The notes: a model not told the origin generated them from the letters alone. 64,000 nucleotides of DNA from Diphasiastrum complanatum (GCA_029204225.1 MU832254.1:16758-80757), one strand, 5' to 3'. Shown: positions 47,401 to 60,700, counted from the stretch's first letter. Numbers and translations are program-made.

Positions 47401-48360
47401 GAAATCACTCAATGGAGACCGTGTCAAAGTGTGGTCTTGCTGTTCTTCAGGCACTTTCGCGAGTACCTGCACATACCTTCAAAGAAAGGTCAGTATTCAT
47501 ACCATCAGACATGGCTCATAGAAGGTTCGTAGTACTACAAGTAGTAATACATACACGATCAAATCATTTGAACAATAAATTCATTCAATATCCAAAAAGA
47601 ATAATGGTCATTGATAGTTTCATATCATCAAAATCTTTGTGAAGATTGAAGATGGGAAAGTCTTTATTTCTTTGGGTCATTTTGCTTCTACAAATTACAC
47701 TTAGTTTCAAATTTCTTCTAAGCTTTCATCTATTTAGATATGAGAATAGAGATATGATTCACTATCAAGATTTGGTGAATCTTGACAAGAAAAGATACAA
47801 ATCCAAACTTGATAGAATGTACACCAAACTACTTGATGATTTCAAGTCTATCGATTCCTGCCAACTACATAGTAAGGAGTGTAGATTTTTGGAATTTTAG
47901 GCTATTTTTATTTTTAATCTTCTTTTAAATATTCTTGACGATTGTCAGAAAGCTTTCTCTTCTGCCTCTGAGGTCGTACTTCTACTAAGGATACCTTTGG
48001 AAAGTTCAAGCCTGCAGATTTAGAACTTTATCTTTAATATTTGGATGTTAATAATCATGATTGTATAGATTTTAATCTAACATGAAACAGAGCATTATTT
48101 CTTGGTTCTCCATCTGCTACTTTTCTTGGTTTTGATTCTAAGAGGCTTGTTACTCTTTGTACTTATAATATAAACAATACATCTTATTTGACCTTACCTG
48201 ATGTATAAGATCTCTTCGAGTTCATAGAGGTTGAGACTCTTTGCATTCTTGCTAGCAATCTTAATAAGTTCTTTGACTTTATTGACTATGATGGAGACAA
48301 ATAGATATCTGCCATAACTTGTGATTGCATGAAAGCAAAAAATTTCAGACAACATCATGA
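47401..48360 (+). other. Unrecognised, weak coding signal
   Basis: Between 47646 and 48360 the + strand has stretches of fairly open frame (RYENRDMIHYQDLVNLDKKR; later LGFDSKRLVTLCTYNINNTS) broken by few stops. No family recognised. Could be a decayed gene or transposon protein. Confidence 0.3.
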
Positions 48361-48636
48361 ACAAATAGTTACATTAACACTTACTTGAATGCACGGGTCC
48401 TTATTTTTTGGTGACCTCCTCTCAATGAAAGATCACAAATATCCTTTGTTGGCAATCGTCTTCTTTTATTACTTTGTCTTTCTATTAAGTAAGTCCATAT
48501 TTTTAACTAGAGACAACTATAAGACTCACACGGATTGAAACACAACTTTCATCTCATCATTACTATTTGTAAGCTCGCTCAAAGAAGTCTATAACATTTC
48601 AATCCGTTTCTTTAGGACTTTCTTCCAAACAGTTTT

Positions 48637-49071
48637 TCAAGTTCTTTGGGTTTCATGATACTCTCTTGATATTTGCATCAATTTTTCTTCTAAAAGATAT
48701 ATTCTTTGCATTTGATATGCAATATCGTATGTTTTTAGATTCTCATAATAACCTAAAAGGCCACTTTTTCCATGGCACATATAAAATATCAATTGAGTAA
48801 TCAAGTGGAAATGATGTTTTAATGAATGTGGATCAATAGGATACAATATTCCCAATGACCATAAATCGAAATGTTTTAGTTTCTCTTTCCTATAGTGGAT
48901 CATCTCAAAATCTGACAATTTTGACTCTTTTAAATTCCTTGTCCTAAGTGGACCATACTCTATAGGAAGATCCACATGAGGATGATGAAATTTAGGCATC
49001 ATAGAAAAAAAAAGATATAAATAGTACAATGACAGAAAAATATGAAATCTAAAAGGTAAAATAAGATCCAA
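48637..49071 (-). CDS. Unrecognised 144-codon ORF
   Basis: An ATG-started open frame. After a short hydrophobic N-terminus (FHIFLSLYYLYLFFSMM) come MPKFHHPHVDLPIEYGPLRT and further residues rich in His, Leu and Lys, ending in LLEEKLMQISREYHETQRT. Beyond the stop the same frame continues with a lysine-rich, coiled-coil-like sequence for about 45 codons with a few stops, hinting that the original was longer. No motif of retroelement gag or pol. It ends about 50 bp from a CT array. Function unknown; may be spurious. Confidence 0.3.
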   Translation of the reverse strand: MDLILPFRFHIFLSLYYLYLFFSMMPKFHHPHVDLPIEYGPLRTRNLKESKLSDFEMIHYRKEKLKHFDLWSLGILYPIDPHSLKHHFHLITQLIFYMCHGKSGLLGYYENLKTYDIAYQMQRIYLLEEKLMQISREYHETQRT

Positions 49072-49117
49072 TATAGTAAAAAACTCATCTGAATGCCATA
49101 TTTAAAAATGATGGCAA

Positions 49118-49849
<732 letters not shown>

Positions 49850-50515
49850 TCTAGCGATGGACCTTATATGAGTTTTCTTTGTCTAAACAGAGGCACATCC
49901 TGCCCAGAAGGCAGCGATGGAGGCCTTCCATAGTTCATAACACTATTATTTCTACTGACAACAGTGAGTGATAAGCGGGCACGAATTGATAGCTTATATG
50001 TGTCTGATTTTAGGTGCTAGAACAGCCCGATCCACAGCGGATTTGTGGCCTTACTTGGGATAAAAGCTTGCATCTGTCCAGCGATGGACAACATGCCATC
50101 TATCTCACGTTTCTTGATAATGTTTTGAGCATGATATGCAGGGAGTCCAGCAATGGACTACATGCATTCATTCTCTCTTTTGAGAGTAAGTTTTTTCTGA
50201 TGATATGTAGGAAGTCCAACGATGGACTACACAAATTCACACTCTCTTGTAAGAGTAAGTTTTTGCTAAAAGATTCATAGGAAGTCCAACGACGGACAAC
50301 AAGTATTTACACTCTCTTTTGAGAGACCTTTTCATGTAAGAAGTGTGGAGAGTCCTACGATGGACGGCAGGCTTTCCCTCTTTCTTTTGTATATATTTAC
50401 TATGAGCAATATGTGGGAGGTCCAACGATGGTGGACTCTTAATAAGGTCTTTTCATGATAAAAGGGTGGGTTTATAAACCCTTGGCTCATTGTCCAGCTA
50501 TGGACAGTTTACACA
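49850..50515 (+). repeat. ~69-bp tandem repeat with palindromic GTCCA-N4-TGGAC core
   Basis: Core copies at 50076, 50145, 50214, 50284, 50352, 50420 and 50492, spaced 69, 69, 70, 68, 68 and 72 bp, with weaker AGCGATGGA copies at 49853 and 49913. Most cores read GTCCAACGATGGAC or GTCCAGCGATGGAC (5-bp arms, 4-base loop). The three units in the middle also carry a second inverted motif, ACTCTCTTTTGAGAG or a variant. Sequence between the motifs has diverged strongly. The first three units keep one reading frame (23-residue periodicity, SSDGQHA, SSNGLHA, SNDGLHK), then stops occur. Confidence 0.85.
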
Positions 50516-50520
50516 TTTGC

Positions 50521-52293
<1,773 letters not shown>

Positions 52294-52319
52294 GTTGTTC
52301 TTTCTTTTTTTTGTAGTGG

Positions 52320-53110
52320 GCAAGTAATCAACTTTACTCACCAAGATAGAATTTACCATGTACTTCCTATTGTGAGACCGGCGAGTAAAAACAACAAATG
52401 GAAAAAAAGATATTCAAATGGGCAAGTAATACAAGCGAGTAAATATGTTGTACGGAACGACGAGAAATGACTATTGGTCAAGTGGTGAGTAATTACAATG
52501 GATGGGTGGCGAGAAATGATTGATGTCGAGTAATGGAGGTCGACGTGTAATAGGCGAGAAATCAGATCTTTACTCGTCGGTCTATCAGATAGTAGATCTA
52601 GTACTGTACTAGGTATTGTACGGACGATGAGTAATGATAGTGAAAAAAATACAAGAAATCTCGGTTGGCGAGTAATAGAAAAAGATGGGAAAATTAAAAA
52701 GAGCAGGAAATTCAAATAGACAAGTAATAGCTAATTACTCGTCACGAGTAGTAGAATGCTAGATCTGAGGTCCCTGAGCACGCTGTATTGATGATGAGTA
52801 ATCAAACTGAAAAATAAAATAAAAAATCAACTTGGCGAGTAATGGGGTCTGGCGAGTAATAGTCTGATTACTCGTTGAGTTGTTTGATGAGAGATTTGAC
52901 TGTGTAGAGAGCTCTATAAAGAGGCGAGTAAAAATATTGAGTGAATCTCGAGATTTTGCAATTGGTGAGTAATTATCACGGTGGGTGCGTAATAAACATT
53001 ACTTGCCGAACTGATAGATGGTGCATCAGTGTTTGCTCTACTCTCTGGAAAAGAGCCGAGTAATAAAAATAACAAAAATTCAGAAAAAGCCACTAGGGCG
53101 AGTAATAAAC
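52320..53110 (+). repeat. Cluster of CGAGTAAT motifs
   Basis: The heptamer CGAGTAA occurs at 52382, 52436, 52527, 52669, 52837, 52854, 52925, 53057 and 53099, and its complement TTACTCG at 52570, 52735 and 52869: twelve exact copies in about 720 bp, usually within GGCGAGTAATA. One-base variants (CAAGTAAT, GTGAGTAAT, ATGAGTAAT, CGAGAAAT) add about ten more. Spacing is irregular (17 to 168 bp), so this is not a simple tandem array. No protein domain is supported; the minus-strand frames of 120 and 87 codons are hydrophobic and without motif. Confidence 0.85.
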
Positions 53111-53249
53111 CTATCAAAAAGAGAGAAAATAACAGAAAAATACAAACAAAAAATCCTCTCCTACGATTGTTTAGCACTGTGCCTCCCTATTTGAATGGAT
53201 CTAGAGGGCAAAGAAGGGGTTTTGGATATCCAACCGGGTGAGTACTCAT

Positions 53250-54134
53250 GTGTAGTTATGGGCTTCGATCTAATGGGGAGAGGGTAAATGACGAAATGGG
53301 AGTGGGATTTACGATCAGATCTCTTTTTGGTCTTTTTCTTGGTTTGGTTTGTTCATGCTTATCTAGGCATCCTTGGCTCTAGATCTTCTCCTCAAGAGGT
53401 TGATCTTCTCAAGGGAGGTAAACAATGAAAGAAAGCCTACTAATGGATCTTAATGATGACTTCATGATATTGTTTGAAAAGTTTTAGCACGTGTGAACTT
53501 CTCAACACACCTTTGAAGGATCTTGTGAGGTGTTGAGATTGCACATGAATGATCAAACAACAAAATTCCTTGACAATTCAAGACAAGAGCACAATAGCAC
53601 ATCATAGACTAAAAAAACCAAGTACTCACTATGAGAGATAATGTCCAAAAAAGTTTTTGAGTGTTTACTATGAAGAAACCTGCTTGCTCTCTAGTAGAGA
53701 GAGAATGTACAACCAAAATCTCTCGAGTAGAGAGAGAAATCTCTATTCTCATCAAAAGTTACAATGTGGAATACTATCCAAAACCTCTCATCATGAGGCT
53801 CGAGCTCCAAGATGGATTTGCATGTGTTCAATGGTTGATCCACAACTCTTAGTTGACTCCTCTATCATAGATCCACATGTAAACTACATGCATGATGTTG
53901 CATGGATTGCATATCACTTTCCTAGATGAACTAGACATGTGTAGAGCATTCTACCTAACTTTGCATGTCACCTAACATTTTGCATCCTAACACATATAAA
54001 TCTACCTAACACAAACTCGACATATTCTACAAGGTCATGTGCTCAATTCACATACCTTAATTACGTACAATGAAAATAACATGAGCATAGCCTTCAAAGT
54101 CAACATAGAAAGATATGTTTTACCATTCTTCACA
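53250..54134 (-). mobile_element. Copia 3' LTR, minus strand
   Basis: On the minus strand it begins TGTGAAGAATGG at 54134, directly after the purine tract AAGGAGGAG that follows the pol stop. The distal boundary is not resolved. Internal AGAGAGAGAAT stretches at 53695-53740. Confidence 0.65.
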
Positions 54135-54960
54135 CTCCTCCTTAAAATATATATATCTAGTCACCATGGACTTTGAGATTAAGCCAAGATTTGATCTCAT
54201 CTTGACAAACACGTTCTTGAGCAATGGTTTTGTGAGTAGATCTGCAACACAAGATGATGAATCAACATGCTCCAACAAGATCTTTCTCTCAATCACTTTC
54301 TCTCTTACAAAGTGGTGTGCTACTTCAATGAGTTTGGTTCTTGCATGAAATACAAGAGCTTGAGCTGAGATGTTATCATTCTTGATAATAAGTAGGTCTT
54401 CATCTTCAATGCACTTTAGCTCCATGAGTAGCCTCTTAATCCATAGGACTTTCTTTGTAGTAGTTGTAAGAGCTTTGTACTCTGCTTCACAAGATGACAA
54501 AGATATAGTTGCTTGCTTCTTGGATAACCAAGAAACTAGATTTCCTCCAATAAAAACTGTCTATGCACTTATGGATTTTCTATCTACTTTGTCTTCTGCA
54601 AAATCTGAGTCTGAGAATGCAACCAATGTTAGATCTTCTCCTTTATAGATCAATCCATAGTCTAAGGTGGAAGATACATATCTCAAGATTCTCTTTGCCA
54701 ACTTCCAATGACAAATCTTTGGATCTTGAATGAATTGGATTAATTTGTGCACACTAAAGCTTAAATTTGGCCTAGTTATAGTTAACCAAAGGAGGGAGCC
54801 AACAAGACTCCTATAAAGAGTGATGTCCTCGAAGGATCTTTCATTCTCTTTTATAGGAACTTTTACAACATGCTCTATGGGAGTATCTATGCCCTCACAC
54901 TTTTCCATTTGAAATTTTTTAAGCATGGAAAGAGCATATCTAGATTTACTTATGAAAGCA
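54135..54960 (-). pseudogene. Copia RT C-terminus and RNase H
   Basis: Minus strand, two open frames. MLKKFQMEKCEGIDTPIEHV, ERSFEDITLYRSLVGSLLWL, RPNLSFSVHKLIQFIQDP and SDSDFAEDKVDRKSISA cover the connection domain and first RNase H aspartates; after a break, SSCEAEYKALTTTTKKVLWI, HHFVREKVIERKILLEHVDS and VADLLTKPLLKNVF complete RNase H. The normal STEAEY catalytic glutamate is present as SCEAEY. Few lesions, so this copy is younger than most in the window. Confidence 0.9.
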
Positions 54961-54980
54961 TGATTTTTCCAAAAGTCAAT

Positions 54981-55690
54981 TTATAGGCCTAAGATGTAGT
55001 GAAAAATTCCTAGATCTTGCATTCTTAATTCACTACCAAGTGCATATTTTGTTTTCTCAACTAGCTCCAAATTATTTCCACTAAGAATTATGTCATCTAC
55101 ATAAATAAGAAGAATAACTAAAAAGTTATTTATAAACTTAATGTACAATGATGGATCATAATCACTAAGATGAAATCCGAGTGATATGAGAAAAGAGTTG
55201 ATAGTCTCTAAAGGAACATGCACATAACATAAACAACCAAATATCCTAAGATGATCTACCTTAGGATTTTCTTTGTACAACATTTCATATGGTGATCTTC
55301 CTTCTATAGCAATATTAGGAAGTCTATTACAAAGATAATTGTCACATGCAACTGTTTCTCCCCAAAACTCCTTTGGTAGAGATGCTTCTAGTCTAATGGC
55401 TTTTGCACATTCACAAAGTGTTCTATTTTTCCTTTCAGCAACTCCAATCTGTTGAGGAGTATAAGAACATGAAAACTCTCTTTGTATTCCTTCTTGCTCA
55501 CAATAGTCATTAAACTTATTAGAGGTATATTCACCTCCAGTATCACATCTCAAAGCTCTTAGTTTAACATAAAATTGCTTTTCAACATATGCTTTGAATT
55601 TAAGGAAGACATTAAAAACCATGGCTTTAGAAGGTAGAAGATAAATCGAAGAAAATCTTGTGTATCATCTATGAAGGACACAAAACATAC
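54981..55690 (-). CDS. Copia integrase fused in frame to RT palm by a deletion
   Basis: A 213-codon open frame (54981-55622), with an earlier IDDTQDFLRF segment upstream to 55690 in a shifted frame. Integrase: LRALRCDTGGEYTSNKFNDY (second Asp of DDE), YTPQQIGVAERKNRTLCECA (Glu), FWGETVACDNYLCNRLPN, VDHLRIFGCLCYVHVPLE. Immediately afterwards, without a frame break, comes NSFLISLGFHLSDYDPSLYI and LIYVDDIILSGNN (RT, YVDD intact near 55079-55109). About 400 codons of linker and RT fingers are missing at the junction near 55195-55225. A polyprotein from this copy would lack a complete RT. Confidence 0.9.
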
Positions 55691-56022
55691 TGAGGGTAAT
55701 ACCATTGACTAGTGAGGAAAACAAAACTCCTTGGTATAAGCCACGGTATGTTACAGAATGTAAATGGAGAGCACTTTGGAAAACTATTGTTTATCAACAC
55801 ATCAAATTCCATTTTCTATCAACATTCGTGGCCTTATGCACAAGTGAATAAAGAAATTCATGTATCACAAAAATATCATGACCACAATTTGTGTATTCAC
55901 ATGCGTCAACTTCTTGTTTGATGTCAACTAATCAAATAATAAAGTGCAATTGCATGTGTGGGCAACCTGATTATATTACAATAAGTTTTTTAAGAAAAAA
56001 GTGAACATCTGAATGCATGAGC
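55691..56022 (-). other. Eroded or inserted segment within copia integrase
   Basis: Between the zinc-finger region and the integrase core the spacing is about 200 bp longer than in other copies, with no recognisable sequence. Probably a small insertion. Confidence 0.4.
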
Positions 56023-56815
56023 TCAAAGTTGTTGATGAATCTTGATGTTGGATCTTAGAAAAGGTCTTCTATGAGCTTTGGCAAAAACACATGCTTCACA
56101 AGGTTGCAGCTCCTTTGCCATAGACTTTGGTAATCCAATTGCTTTTCCTTCCTTGACCATTGATTGCATGGCTTGGAAGTTGGGATGGCCCAACCTTTTA
56201 TGCCATAGATCTTCTTGATGAACCTTGGTCTCATAAACAACATCACACATGAATTTAGCAGTCTCTCTAGGATCTAGCTTGTAAAGCTTTCCAAATCTAG
56301 ATCGTCTAGCTATAACCTCATTCTCCCTTGAGATTACACATTTGTCAACATGAAGTTTGACATCTAAACCACTATCAACAAACAATTGTCCAACACTAAT
56401 GAGGTTCTTGGTTACTTTAGGCACATAAAGTACATCATGCAAACCCAAAGTCTTTGTTGCATTCAATGGAATACTCCCTATCCCTTCAATTCTACACTTG
56501 ACATCATTTGTAGTATAGATTGATCTTTTTGTACCTACATAAAGCATGAGACTTGTGAAAGAATTCCTAGAACTAGACATATGGGAACTAGCCCCACTAT
56601 CTATCCACCATATTTTTTCACGTTTGAAAGGAAGGGATGAAAAACTTGAAATCATTAAAGAATCCTCCCTATCCCTCTCATTACCCTCACACTCTTCCTC
56701 ATTAGTAAGGTTAGCTTGCTTGAACTGGTTCTTTTTCTTGAAACAATTTGATGCATAATGGACTTTCTTGCCACAAAAGAAGCATTTGATTCTTGACATC
56801 TTCTTCTTGCCATTG
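56023..56815 (-). CDS. Copia zinc knuckle-protease-GAG-pre-integrase
   Basis: 258-codon open frame on the minus strand. Residues about 6-19 CFFCGKKVHYASNC are an intact CCHC knuckle. WWIDSGASSHM near residue 65 carries an intact protease DSG. IEGIGSIPLNATKT, VLYVPKVTKNLISVGQLF and CVISRENEVIARRSR lead into GAG-pre-integrase, LWHKRLGHPNFQAMQ and CEACVFAKAHRRPF (HHCC finger). It ends at a stop after SNIKIHQQL. Knuckle, protease and finger motifs are all preserved, which is rare here. Gag proper is missing: at about 56830 it meets a gypsy element on the other strand. Confidence 0.9.
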
Positions 56816-56849
56816 GATGTTGTAGCTTGTGAGGATTGATTCTCATCAA

Positions 56850-57840
56850 TACTTCACAAAAATAGATCTCAAAACCGAGTATCATCCGATTAGAATTCAT
56901 CCAAATGATGTGTAAAAGACTAGTTTTCGGACGAGATTCGGTCATTATGAATTTCTTGTACTTCATTTTCAGTTGACGAATGCACCTGCGACATTTCAAC
57001 AGATGTTGAACGATATTTTTTGTCCATATCTGGGTCAATTCATAGTTGTATTTTTAGATGATATTCTCATCTACAGTAGAACTCTTAAGAAGCATTTGAA
57101 TTATCTTAAGGTTTTTGAGAATTCTCAAAAGAGAAAAATTATTTGCTAAAGATTCTAAATGTGAGTTTTTTAAGCATAAGTTAGTATACCTCAGTCATAA
57201 GATCACCCCAGAAGGATTGAAGATAGATGAGAGTAAGGTCAAGACATTGCTTGAGTTACATATACCGAAGATGATTAGATAAGTTATACCTTTTCTCAAT
57301 TTTACTATTTTCTTTCGTAGGTCAATTGAGGATTATGCAAAGGTAAAAGTGCCTCTTAATAATCTAACTAAAGGCAGAGTTAATAAGAAAAAGGAGAGAG
57401 GTCAACCTAGTCCACCTACTAATTGGAATGAATAACTGAATCAATGTTTTGATAAACTTAAACATATGGTTGCTTCAGCTCTTGTTTTATAGATCGTGAA
57501 TCTAAATTTACCTTATGTTGTACGAACTGATGCAAGTGATTCGGCAATAGGAGCAGTTCTTTTACCAAATGATAGGCTGATAATGTTTGAGAGCAAGAAA
57601 CTTATCGGATCTTAGTTGTGATATACAACTCAAGAGTCGATGCTCTTAATCGGATTGGTGAATTAAACGAACTTTTATTCACCTAGATTTCCACTGATCT
57701 ATATCTTTCATTGAGAGGACAGTGATATAGATTTTCATTTTGGTCGCATTTGGAAAATGGTTGAGACTGGAAATAAATGAGAATGGAATAGATATTTACT
57801 CACAGGGAGCTCAGGTTCAATTTTCCATTTGAGGTGGTTT
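56850..57840 (+). pseudogene. Ty3/gypsy reverse transcriptase-RNase H relic
   Basis: [66 protein letters not shown] with the catalytic FLDD at 57051-57062, then KCEFFKHKLVYLSHKITPEG (thumb) and LPYVVRTDASDSAIGAVLL (RNase H first Asp). Several stops and one frame change near 57150; the RNase H end is eroded. Fingers upstream of FTKIDL are cut off at the junction with minus-strand copia. Confidence 0.9.
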
Positions 57841-57861
57841 GCTATTTCAGAATGAAAAAGT

Positions 57862-58730
57862 TTGTGGTTTGCTATTTCAGCGGATGATAAGTTAAAGAAG
57901 AGAATTCTTTATGAATGTCATGATGTACCCTATGCAGGTCATCCAGGTATACGCAAGACTTTGGACTTGGTCAAAAGAGAGTTTTATTGGCCAAAACTCA
58001 ATCCATTTTTCAAGTTTTATGTGATTAAATGTAAACCTTGTCAGCTAGCCAAAGCGGAATGCTTAAAGGCTGGAGAGTTGTTACATCCTTTAGATATCCC
58101 TCAAAAATGATGGGATAACATATATATGGATTTTGTAGTTGGACTTTCCAAGACCCAACATCAAAATGATTATATTTGGGTTGTAGTGGATAGGGTAACT
58201 AAGTTAGCTACATTCATACCAGTAGAGTCAACTACAAAGATTTTTTATTCAGCCCAAATCTTTGTGGAAAGATTATTCAGGCTTTATGGATTGCCAAGTG
58301 ATATTGTTAGTGATAGAGATCCTAAGTTTACAGGTCACTTTTGGCCATCTATATTCCATAAGTTAGAAACCTTGCTTAGTTTTATTTCTATTGATCATCC
58401 TGAATCAGATGGTCGGATGGAAACACCTAGTCAAACTATGGAGGATATGTCAAGGACTTACGTGTCTCATAGGCAGTCTTAGTGGGAGGATTATATGACT
58501 TTAATTGAGTTTGCTTACAATAGTAGAAAACATTCTACTACAGGTTATAGTCCATTTATGCTGATGTACAGTTTGCCAGTAAATGTGGAGACAAAGTCTG
58601 TTAAGATCCCAAAAGTTGTGGATTTTCTTCATGATATGCAAGAAATGTTGCAAGTGACACGTGATAGTATCTGGAGTGCTCAGGATAGAGCTAAGCACTA
58701 TGCCGATCTTGAGAGGTCTCCAACTCAACA
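57862..58730 (+). pseudogene. Ty3/gypsy integrase
   Basis: Zinc finger: ECHDVPYAGHPGIRKTLDLV and CKPCQ (H-x(n)-H and C-x2-C). Core: YMDFVVGLSKT (first Asp), IVSDRDPKFTGHFW (second Asp), DHPESDGRMETPSQTMEDM (Glu in MET, where the family form has TE), then LIEFAYNSRKHSTTGYSPFM. After SAQDRAKHYADLERSP the integrase breaks off near 58730. Only two stops (58109, 58480) interrupt about 290 codons. Confidence 0.9.
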
Positions 58731-59590
58731 ATTTGGGTGGCTGAAATGGTTTGTGATTATGAGACCGCATTGGCACCAACTGCTCTCTCAACCTCAGCAA
58801 GAGTATTTAGTGGATCCAGACCGAGCTTCTTTCCAACAAGGACTCAACTTTAAATGGGTTTGGCAACCAAGGCAACAGTGGAGGGAACACTTTTTAGAGA
58901 AGGAACAATTTTGGACCTTCATCTAGTCACAACAATAGCTCACTAACGATGGGCAGTTCCATGCACTACTTTAATTGTCAACAACAAGGTCACTCTTGGA
59001 GGTCATGCCCCAAGCCATTGAACAAAACGAATCATGGCGACGACTGAGGCATTTGATAAGATGGAAAGAGAGATGTCTGATCAAGAAGATGGTGAACATG
59101 ATGTCGAAGAAGACCCGGAAATGGATTTGATGGAGTTCGACCTAAATGCCTTACAACAATGATGGCACTTGCGGCTTATTGTGAACATCTCATGGCGACT
59201 CTTGCAAGAGGATGAAAGTTATTATACTTGAAAGGCTGTATCCAAGACAAGATCATTCACTTCATGGTAGACTTGGGAGCATTGCATAACTACCTGTTAG
59301 AAAGTTTGACAGGGGAATTGGGCATTCAATGTGAAGAAAATGCGACCCCTATTTGTGTGGAGACTGCAAAAGGTACAATGACAACCTGTAGATTGGCAGC
59401 CAACTTGCCAATCTCGCTGGGCACCTGGAAAAATCGATCAAGGTTCACAATCTTGAAGATGGATGCTTTCGATGCTATATTGGGACTAAGTCGGTTTAAC
59501 GAACACGTGGTGGCCTTCTTAGCAAAAGGGGTTAACATTGTGTTATTATATAATGGCAGAAGACCTTGCGTCATCTATGCTAGGGGATAA
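58731..59590 (+). pseudogene. Ty3/gypsy gag zinc knuckle and protease
   Basis: Near 58955 the frame reads YFNCQQQGHSWRSCPKP, a CCHC knuckle with the first Cys replaced by Tyr. From 59228 a 120-codon open frame reads GCIQDKIIHFMVDLGALHNY, LTGELGIQCEENATPICVET and FDAILGLSRFNEHVV, the gypsy aspartic protease (family form I-D-S/C-G-A-T-H-N-F and ILGMDWL). The catalytic triplet is DLG at 59270-59278. Gag and protease normally precede RT, but here they lie 3' of an integrase on the same strand, so this is a second partial element or a rearranged one. Confidence 0.8.
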
Positions 59591-60115
59591 TTTAGAAATG
59601 AATGACACAATTGAAACTGAGCCAGCCATCCCTCCCAATCTCATTCACCTCTCTAATGAAGGACAACCAGTAGAGACAAATCATATTACACAGGATCAAA
59701 TGGGGCCAACATTGCCTGCAGCTTCTACATCAAAGATGGATCCAAGTGCCGACGCTGAGCTCAAGGAGCTCAACCTGAGCAACCAAATGAAAAATCTAAA
59801 GTCCTAGGGGACTCATTCAGACGTGCGACAAAAATGACATATCTTAGGCTCAGCGGAGCCCGCAGAGCTACATTTTTCTTCCATGTTAATTAAGCAGGTT
59901 GCCTATTTATAGAAGGGATGGGCCTCAGCCTACTATCTAAATGTAGTATTTTACACCGGTTTTACATAAGTGAACTAGATCCACACTTTTCTTGTGCCAA
60001 GTGCAAACACGATGTCTTATTTTTCTTTACAATTGGTCTTCTTTGGCCGGTGAATCAAGCCCGTGCCATGAGTCTTAGGTTCTAGTTTCAATACTAACAA
60101 TGTTTTGTTCAATCT
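59591..60115. other. Non-coding; possible LTR promoter on minus strand
   Basis: On the minus strand CTTCTATAAATAGGC near 59899-59913 resembles an LTR TATA box. No LTR boundary could be fixed. The frame 59538-59807 (+) continues from the gypsy protease region but lacks motifs. Confidence 0.4.
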
Positions 60116-60305
60116 ATTGTTGACAATCTCCACTTCTGTGAATGAACACCCTCCTTTGTCGATGAACACTCTCCTTAAATGGATGAACATTCTCCTTAAG
60201 TGGATGACAAATACTCTTTGAGTGATTTTGTATTTTTCCAAAAGGCTGAGCAAAGCTCCCACTTGGATGAAAGATCCCCTTTTGGGTGAATAGATTGTCA
60301 ACAAT
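60116..60305. repeat. Short inverted repeat enclosing 21-bp repeats
   Basis: ATTGTTGACAATCT (60116-60129) and its exact reverse complement (60292-60305) enclose about 160 bp. Inside, ATGAACAYYCTCCTT-type units start at 60142, 60162, 60183 and 60204 (20- to 21-bp period). Confidence 0.75.
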
Positions 60306-60700
60306 CTTTTGCAAAATTTTGGTGTACTTTGTTGAGCATGTAAGTGAATCTCCTTATGTAATTTGATTTGAGCATTTGCTGGAAGGTTTTAACCATTATG
60401 CAAATATGTTTTCAGCTTCTTAATAGGTTGAGGAACATTCTCATGTGAAGTGATCTTAGATCTACATCTAAACATCAAGATTTGACTAGCTAAGGCTTGT
60501 GTTTCACTAAGTGTGCTCTTTCATTCACCTCTAAAGCTTGTATTTATCACTTGCTGGAGTTTATATGCCAAGTTCAAGATAGAAGTGTTTTAGGGTCCTA
60601 GATCATTTGAGATCTCCTTATCCATCATTTGTTGAGAGAAAAGTGAGTGCTAGGTGCATTAGGACAGAATCTAAAAATCGAAGAATCATTATATTCATGG
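60306..60700. other. Non-coding, probably copia leader
   Basis: Precedes the gag of the 60.7 kb copia. No primer binding site or LTR end could be found. Confidence 0.35.

Noticed and set aside
49850-50515. CRISPR-like array
   Set aside because: The repeats are only about 14 bp of conserved core, spacers are related to each other, and the context is a plant retroelement region.
52353-53177. Minus-strand hydrophobic frames of 120 and 87 codons
   Set aside because: Composition follows from the AT-rich repeated CGAGTAAT motif; no domain, and frames end at random stops.
54115-54648. Plus-strand open frames of 77 and 92 codons
   Set aside because: They are antisense to clear copia RNase H coding on the minus strand.
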